Assembly: GCA_021397835.1 (NCBI GenBank) | Contig: JAJFZO010000229.1 | Span: 3,472,001-3,536,000 of the forward strand | Length of the DNA: 64,000 bases | Reading direction: 5' to 3' | Source: Moringa oleifera | Taxonomy: Eukaryota > Streptophyta > Magnoliopsida > Brassicales > Moringaceae | In this document: positions 23,234-38,200 of the stretch, piece by piece | Position numbering within the stretch: the stretch's first letter is position 1 | Layout: each line of letters starts with the position of its first letter | Notes under the pieces: model-generated | What the model was told of the DNA's origin: nothing | Databases searched by the model: none | What the model saw: the letters and a program-made list of their open reading frames with translations, nothing else | Program-made: the position numbers and the translations under genes

Positions 23234-26200
23234 TCATGAATGTTTTCGTTCCCACTTCCCTTCACGTCTGCCTTCCCTTTCTCTTCGTTCCATTACCTGC
23301 CTAGACTTGCTCCCTCTAGACCCATGCCTTTGACCAGACCCAAAGCCACTGGACTGCCCGTCAAATGCTGATACCAACTCCGGGTCCCCGACACTACCTG
23401 TCTCTCCTGAATCCTTGCTTCCATCAAAATTTTCTTCATAATTGCTGCCACATTCATCTAGACGCTCACGCGATTGTAGAATGGTTGGTGGCTGGCCAGA
23501 AAATGATCTTGAGCCAGACAGAACAACAGTTGGCAAAGCTGCCATTGATGAGCTAGTGGCAGAAATTTCAGGCTGCAACCCACCAGTGGTTGTTCTTGCA
23601 CTCCCTTCATTGCCTGACCTTCCGTTTTCCCTTTCACGATACCTATCACGTGGTCGACTGCATACAAAAACATTCAACTCAGGCAACAACAGGGACACTA
23701 ACAAATTACTTTGTGGCTATGAAGTGAATTTTTAACAAGCCTAAGACACAAGACTATGATGCTCAATAATTCATCAAATAAATTGAGAATAACAAAGTTC
23801 AAAACAATACGTTCTGATATCAAGTAACCAAAATAACTACTGTGAAAGAAACCATGGCACAATTCAAAGTGGGCAAGGAATCAAACATACACATATTCAT
23901 TAGCATTAAAAAAAAAATGCTGTATAACATTAGGAATGTAATTCTTGCTGTCATCAGAATATTAAAAAAATATAATTCCAAAATGGAAATGTGGAAAACT
24001 AGATGCGACAACCCTAATTAACTTGAACAATTACAGGAAGGAAAATGGTTGAAACAATTTTAGTCTCCTGACATCCTTTACCAGACACCGATGTAGGGGG
24101 GAAATCAATTAAGAATATATCACAGTTTTCAATACTTCAGACCCTGAAACATTATTATTCAATTATTGATAAAGATTGATTTAAAATGTAAGGCCGGGAA
24201 CTTCAGGCACACAGAATTGTACTGACAATATTTCTAAGGGAGTTAGGCCCTCTTCGGTATAACTTATACACAGTAAGATCTTGTGGCATAATGCCTCTTG
24301 GAACTTTAGGAAGGAATTTGCAGTTGGAAGAGGTCACTAAGCTTAACTGGTTGAAAAGTCAACTCAGATCTTATGAATTTAAGACATCCATCTCTTTTAG
24401 TGTTCCAGAGATGATTCCATTTTTATTTCCTTAATCTGTAGAAGAAATAATATCAAGAACAGCCATCTTGAGATTTATGCAACTCTCCCTTGCCACCCTC
24501 AACAACCGCTGGCCTATGCGCATGGGAAGACATAAAAAGGAAAATAGATGGAAAAAAGCTTACCTACTATGAGAGGATGAAGAAAAGTCACGTCTTGATG
24601 ATCGTAATCCAGATTCAGCCTGCTCCAGTTCACGCTGAAGTTCTCTCTACAGATAAACCCACATATTCACAAGCCCAGTAGCAAAAAGTAGAGAAGTTGG
24701 TAATGCCACCTTAGGACAGAGGACTAAACAAATCTAAAGTAGATGGTACATTTAGGCAAGGAAAACATGAAAGCTAGGGAAGTAGCTGCAAAAGGTTAAG
24801 ATCAGCCAGAACAAGGCTGTCCTTAGATATTATTCACATGTCTGAGGCATTAAAAAGGAAAGAAGAATTAAAAGCCATGACTAAGTTAAGCATAAAAAAT
24901 GCAAGGATCCTGGGTTTACCAGATTCTTGGGCTAAGTAACCATATCAGCCATTCAATGATAGATCATATATCCAAAAAAGCAAAAAGAAATAAGTGTAAA
25001 ATCTGATCTATATACAAGTCAGAATTTGGAAAGGTCTTGCCTGTGTTTGTCTCTCCTTTTCCATCTCAAGATGGTGCTTGAGCTCCCTAGTCTTTGCACG
25101 CTCAACTTCTAGCAACCGCTGTCTCTCAATGTCCTTTTCTACTTCAGCTGTCCTCTCCCTGATTCATAAAGTATTGCATGTTAAGCAGCTGTTATCCCTC
25201 AATCTCAGATTGATATCGATTTCTCAATGGCTGCAAATTGAAAAAGTAACACAAACATGTCTAGTTCTTGAAGAAGTTCCACTTCTCTTAAAGCTGCTTC
25301 TTCCAAATACTTCTGACGGGCACGTCTCATGAGGAGTTTCTTTTGCCTGCGGGCTACTATGTCTTCTTGAAGCTTAGACTTCTCTCTGATAAAAAGGGAA
25401 AGTTCCAATATTTAAATCAGTAGTTTTTTTACTCTGTCAATCACAAAACAAATTGAAACAGCAGAAGAATTTCATTTCCATAAGATGAGGCAGATCTGGA
25501 ATTCAATGTTTGTCAAGCAGAAAAGATCTGCGGCAACATTAAGCTTAACTGACAGTGTAAGTAGGGAAAAAATTGATATTGTCTGATATTTTAGTTGAAG
25601 GAGCCATTATAATGGCACAAACATCTATGCATAACTCTGACTCGAAGATGTTTACATCCTAACATGTCTTGTATGAGTAGATTCTCGCCTACATTTTTTC
25701 CTTTCTTTTGATATTGAGTGGGCAACCAAGACAGGTAACCTGGGTTACCAATACTTAAGACTAAAGGTAACCAAAACGAAGTTTGAATTTAAAATTAACC
25801 AAACATAAATGCAACAATGATTAACGGCCAAGAGAAATAAGTCAACAATTTCTATGCTTTGCAAGGGTCCTCTGTCTCCTTCACAAAGATTAGCACTCAT
25901 TGCAAACATCAAATAAGTACATACAATGCACGAATGCTGTCCTTGATCTGCTGAAGACGGTTATCATCCTTCACAGAACCTGGAAAACAAAAATTTTCAG
26001 AATAAATGGAAGCAATTTAAAGAATTTAAAGTATTATAGTCCTGATTTTAAAAGCAATGATAGGATCATGTGTTTGCTGATAAGAGAACTTCTTACAGGC
26101 AAGATATGGGATCTGATGCCCATCTCGGGAATCTTTCAATGACTCTTGCAGTGCATTCTCTTTCTGAATGATGTCCAATTCCATTTCAGCCTCCTCGAGC

Positions 26201-29200
26201 TCCTAAAGATTGTCGAGATGACATATGTAAACAGATGAAATCAAAGCATAGCATCAGTGCAGGTCACCTATGCTTACCATAGCCTCTTCGTCAATTTTCT
26301 TTGAGAAAATATCGAAGTATGACTGAACAGAAGTCAGATTGGAAAGGACCTGTTAAGATTAATTAAAGCCTTGTCACTCAAATACTTCTGAAAAGCAAAT
26401 AAGGCAAATGTTATAATGAACAGGAAAAAAACTGGAAATTAACAGCATAAGAGCTTTCTGCTCAGGGGGAAAAAAAGAAAGAAAGAAGAAAAACGACATA
26501 AGAGCTTAAAGAGGATAATCAAAAGAGGCAGAAACGGTTCTAAACCACAGTATCAAAGATAGAAGTCTCTTCTTGTCCTCTAGAAAATGGAAACAAAAGC
26601 CTCTGGCTTTGTGAATGTTGTTATTATAAATTTCAAGAAAGAGAAAAAAGGAAAAAAAAAAAAATTGGAGAATGCAGCTTCATCAGAAGTTGCATTCAAA
26701 GTTCTTGCAGTACTTGACCTAAATGGTAGAGCAAGGAAGGATCATGCCCCAAGTGCAAACAACCTTTACAGGCTCTGGTACCAAAACCTGATTGTAGATT
26801 TCTATACCTCACCAAGTTATTTGGTGATTTCATCAAAAGTTGCTAAGTGTAACTGTCTACTGCACAACCTCTACTATAGAAGCAAGAAAATTTAAAGCTG
26901 CAAATAGATAGTAGGCAGGAAGAACCAGACAGCAAGTCACAGATGGCGATTACATATTTCAACCAAAGCTTGTTTTCGGGAGGTCAAGAGCAATAAAAAA
27001 AATTCTAATTGATTATCTCTTTACACGGCGTTAAGTAATAACGAGAACTTACTAAATAACATGTTTTCAAGTCAATGAAAAAATGTTGCTCAAACTCAAA
27101 TATGTCATGAGCATATCAACATAACATAAAGAACAATAACTATTGTAATGCTGTACATCTTGCACCATAGGAACAAGTTTAGCCACAAGGGACAGTATGC
27201 TTCTCTGATAGATCCAACTAGGTTCGTTTCTTTAATTTCACCTTAAAAGAAAAATCATAAATGTAAAACAAAATTATAAACAAGGATGTTAGTATGTCTC
27301 AAGAGAACCATGTGTAGACTATTTAAAGACCCAATATAACAAGTTTGAGTCTTCATGCATTATGACTCAAATATAATTTTGAGATGTTAGTCTAAATCCA
27401 TTATATATGAACGAAATTGGAGAAACTTCATTCCAATATCCTTCTTTTGGTTAATGTATCAAGCATGGACATAATGTACGAGGCATCGAAAGCAGCTGTT
27501 GAGGTTATAACTTAAAACATTATCCTTAAGTTCTACCCTCGGATGGAGCACCTCCGTTTAACAAGACATTTGGGGCACAAACTCCAACATTCATATTCTG
27601 CAAAGGCAGATCAATTTTTGGGTTTGGCAGGTTATACACCTAAAGAAATGGTGAGGAAAACTGGAAATCATAAATCCACTATGTACGAAAAGAAAGTGAG
27701 ATCTAAGAAAACCATACCATTAGCAGCTTGATTATCTTCTTAACAGATATGATTTATTTGAATCTCACTGTTAATCCTCTTAGAATATTTCAGCATTACA
27801 GAATCAGATCCATGATTTCCCACCTTATTCATAACTATAAAACAAGGTGCATTGGAAGAAACAGAATTCCACCCATGATGGCAACCAAAACTTTGGAAAT
27901 ATCTCTTACCTGAAGAATAGATTCCCGGGTACTTCCAAAATCTGGATCAAATTGTTTTGTAGAGTTTGAAGAAAGCACTTCTTTCAGGGCCTTACATGTA
28001 AACGCAATTTAGTTTATTATAGGAGGCCAATATTCAATCAAAGAGAAAAACAGACCAACAATTATGCTTTCCTTATAAGCACACACATGCACACACTTTA
28101 AATACCTCTTTTGCCTCATCTCCTTCATTTCTCAACCTACATAATACTTGGCAAGCTTTTCTTTCTATATCCCCAAGGCTGCATTCTACAGAGTGGACAA
28201 GATGAAAAGAGTAGTAAATAGTTGAAGCAAAAGCAAACTTTTTTCATATACATAAAGTCAAAGACATCTATACCAGTTTTCAATGACGCTAATGTCTTGA
28301 TGTTTTCCCAAACATTTTGAGGAATCATAGAAATATCCTCAGCAGGAGAATATAGACAAGCACCGGCAATAAGTGCTAACGAAAGCTGAAGTGATGGGCC
28401 TCCACAAACTGGATGAGTAAGCTTTCCAAAGCCATGTAGAACATTATCAGCTGACATGAGGAAGGACTGTAGCTGCTGCCGACTAGCAAATGGGATATAA
28501 TCTACAAGCAGTGCTTTTGCACAAGTTCTTAAAGGTAATGATGCATCAGATGATGCCAGCACAATCACCAAATCCCATGTACTTGAAACCAGAAGTGATA
28601 CTATCGGCTCAGGAACAAAAAGATCTGAGCCTGGTGTAACTATTTTATTATAAAATTTAGATAGTTTTTCCGTTCCTTCGTCTACACCTTGTCCAACCAA
28701 CTTACCCAACTGCTGAAGCCCTATGAATCGTTGCTCAGGTTCTGAATGACCCAGCATGGTACAAAACAGATCAACCAGAGGAGAAATATCAATTTCATGA
28801 AGGCTATGGGCAGCCTTTGCAAATAATATTGACAGCCATTTATCAGTTTGCAAACGCCATGCAATTTTTGGGGCACTGCAAGTAAATCTTTTTATCGCAG
28901 CACAAATAGAATGAACGACATTATCAAGGTGAAAAGATGGAGATACACCAAGTAAGCAATCAATCAATGCGGATGCAACTTCCCAGCAATGCTTTTCTTG
29001 GAGCATCGTTATCGTTTCAGCAAGTCCTTCCAGACCAATTTTCCAATGAACTAGAAACGGCTCAACTGATCTAAATGGGAAAGGATTTTCACTGTTACCC
29101 TCTTCAGTATTTTGAATTATTGGTATCAATGAAGTCAAGCATCTTGAGTAAACAAAACACTCTGCTATTGCAATGACAAGCTTCCTAGAAAGTTGATGAT

Positions 29201-32200
29201 GAAGGTTCCAACATAGCTCAATACTTGGATTAAGCTTTACAATGAGACCCTCTAAGTCTTTAGCAAAGCCTTCTATCTTCTCTGACGAGATATTATTATT
29301 TCTTGGATTTGAAACAAAAGCACCAAAGCTGCCACTATCTGGCTTAACAGAAACTTCAGTTAGACTAGAGCCCTGAAAGACATCATTCAGAAACCATGAC
29401 TCTGATTCTGAGCTGTTGCCACCAAGTGCTTCAGTTTTAGAAAACTGGGGTAGCTGAAGTGGAATAAAACCTAGTTCCTTTAAAATTTTAATTAAGAAAA
29501 CTTTGCAACTTTCGATAACAGTCTGAAAAGCACAGAGGTAGTCATGAAAAGAAGATGTAGGTTCAAATGCCGGAAAATCAGCCCACAGAGTTAATGACTG
29601 CAATATTTCTCTCATATGATGAAAAGACAAATCACAAAAGATGGAAGCCAGAATAAATATTGCAAGAGCTCTGCTGAATGCTTTCTCTGCAGAAGTATCT
29701 TGAATATCTTCTCTTTGTCTTATATTAACAAAGAGCTCATCAAAGCATAATGACTCAAAATTAAGACAAGAATCATCAACCAACAGATTTTCCTCATCAG
29801 ATACCTTAAGTAATGAATATGAGATGATAGGCTTTAACAGAGATAATATGGAGTCAAGAAATGACACATCACAATATGAGGCTCTGCAAAGAGATACCAA
29901 CACTTGTACCACCCTTGGTATCTCTGGCACCATTGCTTCCATGTGCTCAGTGACAATTGCTTCCAGTATGTAAAGGATAATTGCTTTAGCATTCTTTGCA
30001 ACATAGCCTTTCAAAAGGTTAGAGCTAGTCCAAGAAGTAGTCTGTTCCTTTCGCAAAAAGGGCCACGAACACAAATCAGAAAACCAGCACAAAATATCAG
30101 GTAGAACAGTAGAAGGAAGTAACCTCAACTGCAAACCAACAGCCTCTAATATGATATCCCCAAATGCTTGGAATTGCTTTTTCATATTTGGAAAGTAAAT
30201 ACCAAGATACGGGTAGAGCACACGAAATGACTGATATCCAAACTGCTGATCAGCAATTTCAGATACTTTACCACCTGAAGAATCTTTTTTAAATTCCAAT
30301 GGGGCAGTTTTCACATCTTCATGTTTCCTATCAATGACATGATCTACTACTGCAAGCTCATCTGCAAAAATAGATAACAAACATGTGAGCTCTGAAAGAT
30401 CTGATGCAAGAAAAAAGTGCTCCTTTATGAACTGTTTTGCATGACGAGAAATTGCCATCCAACCGAGAAACCGGACCAGAGGAGAGGCAGAACTGGAAAA
30501 TGTGGTTATTTTATGCATCCATGCTGAAGGTGGAATCAAATTTCCATGCCGGAATCCATTGTTGATATTGACTGCAAAATCAGACCCAACAGCATTACCA
30601 CTTGAAGCAATGACCAATCTTTGCAGCAGCATCCATCGTCTTTGTATCCCATGTAGTTTTGCTTGACTCAACTGCAGATGGCCTTCTTTGTGTTGACAAT
30701 AAAAAGCTGTTAGCAACCCATTTAGGTACTCGGCAGATCCTAAAATGATATCAACCACGTTTTCAGGAGCACAAAATAATTTAGTAGCAGAGTACAACAG
30801 AAACACAAGACAATGCAAGAGAATTTCATGCATAGAGTGTCGTTCTTTCTGCAAGCGCCGCATCAGAAAATGACACAACAGGGCTTGATTTTGCCGAACC
30901 AAGGTGATGGCATCTGCAGATTGCATATCAACAGGAGACAACTCAATGAGCTCCTCATCAGATTCTTCTTCACCACAGCTTTCATTATATTCGTAATCTG
31001 ACAACTTTCTCTGATACTTTCTGTCTAATTCAGCTGCCTGAAGCAAAATTTGAAGGACAATTTTGTCTCTTTCCTTCTCAAGATAAGAGATTGTTTCCAA
31101 GTTTGCTTTATTTTTCTCAGAAACTCTTCTGACCTCTGAAATTTCATAGCCTTTTGGAAGCTTCATCCTGCTGATTTTCATCTGGTTCATAATGGTTGAG
31201 TTGCCTCCAAAACTCACCACAAAAAATGGATTGACGTAGCACTCTGCAGCCAAGAGCAAAGCGTCTATAGCAGCATCATGACCTTCAATAGAAAGTTCAT
31301 GCTGAGAATGTAAGTCTACAGCCAGACGCTGGAATTCAGAAGCTTTAAGCTCACAATCTTGAAAGTTTACAAGTTGAAAATGGTCTGCTTGCAAGTTGAA
31401 GTAGTCAGCAGCAAAACCAGCATCCAACACTAAACCATTCTGAAATTGGTTAACTAATTTTTCCTCCATGACATGCTTCTGTTCCGAGTTGACATCCTCA
31501 CTGCGAGAATTCGAGATATTCTCATTAGAACTGCCACAGACATTGGTCAGTGACATGCTCCGCAGTTCAGGAGGAGCAAAAAAGAGACAGACATCTTCAT
31601 AAAGATCTATCTTCATGGCTGTATCAAATAAATCTGTCTTTACATCAGGATCAACATGGCTTGATTTCAGACCACCTCCATGGCGTAAGACAGGAGTTGA
31701 AACAGTAGAAGATTCAAGCTCAGAAGTTCTAGAACCAGAAGACTTGCAAAGATCAATTTCAGGAGGTAACTGCATTTGAGGTTCCAGTATCGAGAGAAGT
31801 ACACTGCATGGAGAAATGTATAAATCCAGTACAAAGTCAATATAATAATGTGGCATTTTTCCTAGTAAGAATTAAATAATCTAAATTGATTGTCCAACAA
31901 ATATTTAGATCCCTAGAAAAGGCAGCAAACATTAGTAATTCCTTAAAGATTTCATGAATTTGGTTTCATAATTGTACAATAATAATTGGTGCAACTTAAA
32001 TGACCCTTCAACATATTATTTATCTAATTCTTCTTCATTATTTCCTCAGACTTGTGCAAAACAGACTACTGAGAAGAGGCTCAATTACCCGAGAATATCT
32101 CCTGCTAAATATTCTAAGAATAAACATATCAGTAACAGAATATACAAGTGGTACCTAGGGGCAACAGATCCACGCCTCCATTCCGCTTCCAAAGAAGGAA

Positions 32201-35200
32201 GAACAGCAGGCTTCTGTAATGCTGTACGGATAACATTAAGAGCAATCAGACAAGTCTGTTCCTGCTTCTCTGAAAAAGTGTAAGATACATCACCAAAAGC
32301 TATTCTTCTCTTCGAAGAGTGGATGGCAGGATCAAGAAATGGTTCTAGCATCTCCAGAAGAAAGAGAATTTTGTGCTTAACTTCCTGGAATTGCACAATG
32401 ATGAGGATACTGATAATGAAATACAGTTGCATAATTCCATTTAAACCTCAACAAGATATATGGCATGTATAGGGTAAAGCAAGCTACCAAATTCTTCTAG
32501 TGGCATCAAGCACACAGTCTTCATTATGCACCATGATGCTCCGACAATGATTTTGCAAATTTCTTTGCATAACCATGTCAGTTAAATTGCAAATGACTAT
32601 GATGCAACATAGACTGAAAATATGAAATAAAGACATGAAAACATCATTCGTTACCTTATACTTTCCTAGTATGTCATCCATGTGACCAGATAGAGCCAAC
32701 ACTAAGTATTTAAGGGCAGCACGAGCAAGAGACATTGAATAGTGAACTCCCTGCCACAAATGTTTAAATAACAATAAGACCTACAGTAGTTGTCATACAA
32801 TAGAGTAATTTAAAGAAAAAGATAGCTCCCCACAAGAGTTGCCTCATCAGTACACTGACAGGAATACACTAAAAAGCTCATTTCTGAATCTAAAAGCAGA
32901 TTATTACTTATAAGGGTTATATTCTATATTTAACATCAGGCTGCGCATGAAGCAATAAATGCCATATTGTAAAATTGGATTAGCATAATGCTCAGTTTCA
33001 GTAACACACAAAGATAACAGCTCCTCATGCTGGTCCCAAATCCTTTTTTATTCTCTTAATTCTCCCCTTCCTGTTCCTTTTTTTTTTTTTCTCCCCATTT
33101 ACAAAAATAGTCACCCTGAATGCAGTCTTCCTGCTTAATTTAGTTAACACATTCATTCAGGACCAATAACTGATGTTGTATCTTTCATTTCTTTTCTCTC
33201 CCCTAATTATTTTTATCTTTAGTAAGCGGGTGATGAGAGGACCAGTAGAAACAGCAAGCACAAAAGCTATTTGCAGCTACTACGCCTACGGACCTTGCCT
33301 GTACATGGCAACAGGAGATTCTCCAACTGCCAAGTATGCCTTTACCTCACTTTCAGGCAACATAATCTCCATGATGGAATTACCTTCATCAACATTGATT
33401 ATATTTACATCTCAAGTGCTCGAGCAGCCGTAGGTTTGAAATCTGCAGCATTTAAATCTATTTTCCATCTTGTTTATAAAAACTTTACATCCAATCAGTA
33501 TTACTTCCTCTCATAACATCACAAATGACAGAAGACAAATCTCCTAAGTTTCAAAGGTTTGCCACCACTTTCACACTCTCAATTGCCACCATTGTCTAAA
33601 AATTTTAAGGCAAGGTTTAAAAGGTTTCGCAATCATATCCAGAAAACTATGTGACAAGCACCAATCTCTAAATGTATGTGTTTTATACCAATACTTGTAC
33701 AGAAAAAGATACACCGGATAAAGGATACACAAAATCAAGAAGATACCTAATTGAATTGAGACGCATAATTGCAAAGAAGTTTTATTTTATTTTGTGGCAC
33801 TATGTCAGATCACATATCACCTGCATTAGGTACCACAACAGCCATCTAATAACTTTTCAGTGACAGCCATCACAAGGCAATCTAAAACACAGGCCCATAT
33901 TGCAAAATATCTCACAGCTATTAAATGGCTTTCCAAAAAATATGGCCAGATTGAACCAGTGAAATAGATCCTAAACTGGATATGGAGGTCTAAAAGTCGA
34001 GAAATTAAGTTAGATACATTTTTTTCTGGGAATCAAACGGCTATATTTTAATTAATTTTTCCTCCTTTCTTCTGGTATTGACAATTAAAGATGGATTATA
34101 AAACTGGGACAGCTGATCACATGGTTTTCTTTAAACTAAAAGAAGGAAATTCATTCTTCAACAGGAAGATGGTACAAAAGGTAAAAACCTATCATGTGCA
34201 TTAACACACAAAATTTCAAAACACACCTGGATTATGCCCAAAAGATCCTCTAAGAGCTCCACAGTTAGATCTACCTGTACCAGACTGAACACTGAGACAG
34301 AGAAGTTGAAAACTATATATCGATTTGGGAAGATAATCACAAACAAAGGGGCACACCAATGTCAGACCACTAAGCCAAGTTCTATAAAGTTGCAAAATAA
34401 GGATCAGCTCCAAACCTACCTTTGCAATCACCTGGGCCATCCAGGGTGCTAGCACACCAGAACACAGGTCAATAAGAACACATGCAGCCTTAGCCTGCAG
34501 AAAAATTAAGATTTTAGCAGTTCGTTTCTGTGAGGATTCCACTCGTTGCAATTAAATATTAATTATGCATCGACTCAAATGACCAGCAAATTTATTGCAG
34601 AAGAAGCATTCAAATGAAAAAAAAAACATGTTGATCTTAAATATCAATTTTCTAGCAAACATAAGACACAAGTTTCCAGGGAGACATGAAATTGTCATGC
34701 TGAACCAGCATAAATTTATAAGCAATATGGATATCTGAAAATAGAAGTTCACGAGGCAGATACACTATTGTCCCCAGCTCTGTTGCATGTACATGCATGC
34801 ACATGAGGAGAAAGAGGGAGGCCATTAAATACTCCTACTATGGATAAAAATATTAAACTCAGCACTTCAGAAAAAGAATATAAAATGCCCTGATATTACT
34901 GAATGCCACAGACATGAGATGGTGAAAATGATGATAAATAGCCAGCGCAAGCGTGAAGAAGAGGATGGTATAACGGTGAAGACGATGTCACAACAATCTG
35001 CAATAAAAAATCATTATGCTTAGCAAAGTAGGATCTGAAGATTAAAATACCAAAAAACCACATCAATATTCTGAAGTACAGGCAGAAAAAAAAAAAAAAA
35101 AACGAACATAGTGACATCAACAACAGATGCAACCTGAGATACAGCTTGCTGCACAATAGCTTGTTTCCACTGAGAAAAATCATCATCAACATGATCCAAA

Positions 35201-38200
35201 CCACTCACATGAGGACGAAGTGCTATCAAAAGAAAAGGTAGATGTCAGGGAGATAACGCTGGAATGGTTTAACATATGGGTTGCATTTCAGATAAATATT
35301 AATATAGCATAACTATAATCTCTTCATTCCAGTTGCAGGTACCAAGTCATTCACACATCTATTATTCACTTTCTTTACCCGTATCTTTTTTTAAAAAAAA
35401 AAAATCAGAAACATGTATTTAGGTACATATTTGACACCAATGGGGTGCCTACCATGTACATGTATGGCAATCTATCAAGAGGTTATGATGTCTAAAAATT
35501 CTACATCATCCACCTCATTTACAAAATGATCTCCTTCGCCCATAATTTCAAAACCTTCACCGACCAATCCCTACAATCCAGTGGGGGGGTTTCTACCTCC
35601 CAGAAAGCCCTCAAGTTCCTCTCTCTTCACACAATCCAAAAGACAAGCATTGTATCATCATAATAAGTTTCCTCTTCTGTTTCAAATTACAATACCCTGC
35701 CCATGAGCACCCTTCAGCTGCCACTGAACCAGAAACCACCCAGTCACATCCCAAATTAGCCAAAACACTTTCTCACACTTGTCGAGTCAATGTGCCCCAA
35801 AGTAGGATACGACTAACCGCCTCTCCTTGGTCTTTACATTAATTTACCCACACCTTAATAACAAGCATTAAATAATCCTTGAAATCATAAGTCAGCGATG
35901 ATCATCGAAGAAAGGTGGTCATGGTCTGGCACGAGATACTCAACCTGGCAGCAATGCTTGTACAAGCGGTAATGCAGACCAAAAGTCAGAACTGCTCTCT
36001 GACAATTTACTGCAAAGCAGAGGCTGGAAACATAAAAAGGACAAATGTAAGTTGTTCATGATAAAGATGACAGGAAGCAGAACAACCATTACAGGGATAC
36101 AAGTAGATGCACAGAAGAGTATCATATCCTTAATAGTAATCAACCTGTGATGCACAAGCATAGAGAACATGAAAAATCCCTTCTTCCACTGCTCCTATGT
36201 CCAAGATGTTAAGAAGTCTATAGTCACATTGAACATCAGCCATCAAGAACTCTTCCCCAAACAAGCTTGAATAATCAACTACACGTACAGGATTAAAAAA
36301 TTCGGATTTTGATGCCTCATCTAAATTAGATATAACTTGGCTGGATGGAGTTGATGCTTCTGTCACAGGTTCTATGAGCTTCTGCAGGATTCCAGAAGCC
36401 TGAAGGGAAGGGGAAAAAAAAAATGCAGGCACTTAAATTCGAGATAGTTGAACCTTGGCCATTATAGAATAAGAAAGGACAAATGCTTTACCATTCTGCA
36501 AACAGCTCCCAGATCGGCATCTTTATACGCTTTTCTCAATAGTGCAAAAATTGCTTCTGGACGAAATGCTATTGAACTTGATGTGGATAAGACAAATGAA
36601 GAAATGCTGCGTGATCTCCTTGGCTGCCCACACAAAAAGGGAAAGAAAATAAAGAAATTGATTTTACTTACAACATTTCAAGAGGTAATCATGAGGTCAT
36701 GTCAAAATTGAAGGTCAGGTAGAGAAGAATCCACAAGACCTGGAATCTCAAGCAAAAGTATTCTCATCCAGAACCCAACCCACCTATCTGTAATTTATTT
36801 GCAAAATGAAAACTAAGATACCAACAGAATTTAATTCATTAAAAGCAGCACAATGGTTCTGTTAGCAATTTATTAGGTGATTTGGAAGGAAACAACTAAT
36901 AGAGCATCTGATGTGCAGAGACTCCCATTTTTGTAGTTAAAATAAATGGTTATACACAGTAAACCTATGGCTCCAGGGCTTTTGTTTTTTGGTAAATAAA
37001 GATGAATTCATAAGTTCGTAGAGTTCCTATATTAAATAAACACTCTTGTACTAAAGTGACACCTCCTTGATGCTTGTGGAGAAAAAAAGTTATTATAAAC
37101 AAAGTTTTAATGAATGATAATGACAAGAAAAAACAAGAATTCTGTATCTTCCAGAAAGAAGAAATGAAAAAGCAAACTACCATCATTTCCAGACATCTAG
37201 ATAAGCAGAGCAGAACAGGTGATGCACAGAGGGAATCACAGCATTGTCATGATCAAATCTATGAAAGTCGAAGGCATGAGATATAAATAAGAGCGACAAA
37301 ATACCTCAAAATTAGAAGAAACAGTCAGTGCCAATGGTGACTGGCTGTTCTTCAAAGCTTCAGGGTCAGAGATATTGCCCAAAGATCTTGCAGTTTCTCT
37401 GGAGTATTCAAACAACGTTAACCATACACACAACTTTCATACAGTCACGTAATATAAATGTGCAAAAGGAAATAATATAAAGTAAAAGAATTTACATCGG
37501 ATGAGATCAACTGAACTGTTGAGCTAAAAGAAGTGAATTCAAAAGTTGCAGCTAATGGGAAAATTGCTCAGTGCCAAGTTATCACTTGCAACCAGAAGGA
37601 TGGGCGATGGCTCCTACGTGCAACCATGATATGTTTCAGTCACAAGGTAACTGAAACTGTTCTAAAAATAAAACTGGCACTATAAGCTGAAGGCAGCATG
37701 GAAACGCCAAGATGTGTGGAACTAATTCTGGATAATAAATGTAAAATGTCACAAAAGAATTAAAGCAAAACGTACTAAGGAATTGGAATTATGATCTCTT
37801 TATTGGGGAAAATTTTCAATTCGAGTCTCAAAGCTAAGCAATTCCAATACCATTATCAGACTGCCAACCAGTGACTAAGCATACCAAATTGTATGTAGTC
37901 ACAGTTAGCACAAGACGTAGTGCAAAAAATGCACACCTGAGAGATAAGACACACACCTGCCAGAAAACATGTCGAAAATATTGAGGCCCATATATGATCA
38001 ACCACATGAAATAACACCACAGATTTTTATTTTTTGTCAGTATGCAGAGGAAGTGAAGATAAATTTTTATCCTCAAGCACATCATCAACAAAAAATAAAA
38101 GGCTATGATAAAGCAAACAAAGAAAATGCATGTTCAGAATCCAGCATGGAAAGAAGACGGAAGAATAGTAGCGAAGGACGAAAGAGAAGCATGGAAAAGA

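Noticed and set aside
26587..26895. 102-codon plus-strand frame in the large gene region
   Set aside because: It lies wholly in an intron of the minus-strand gene, starts in a purine-rich tract and shows no family likeness.
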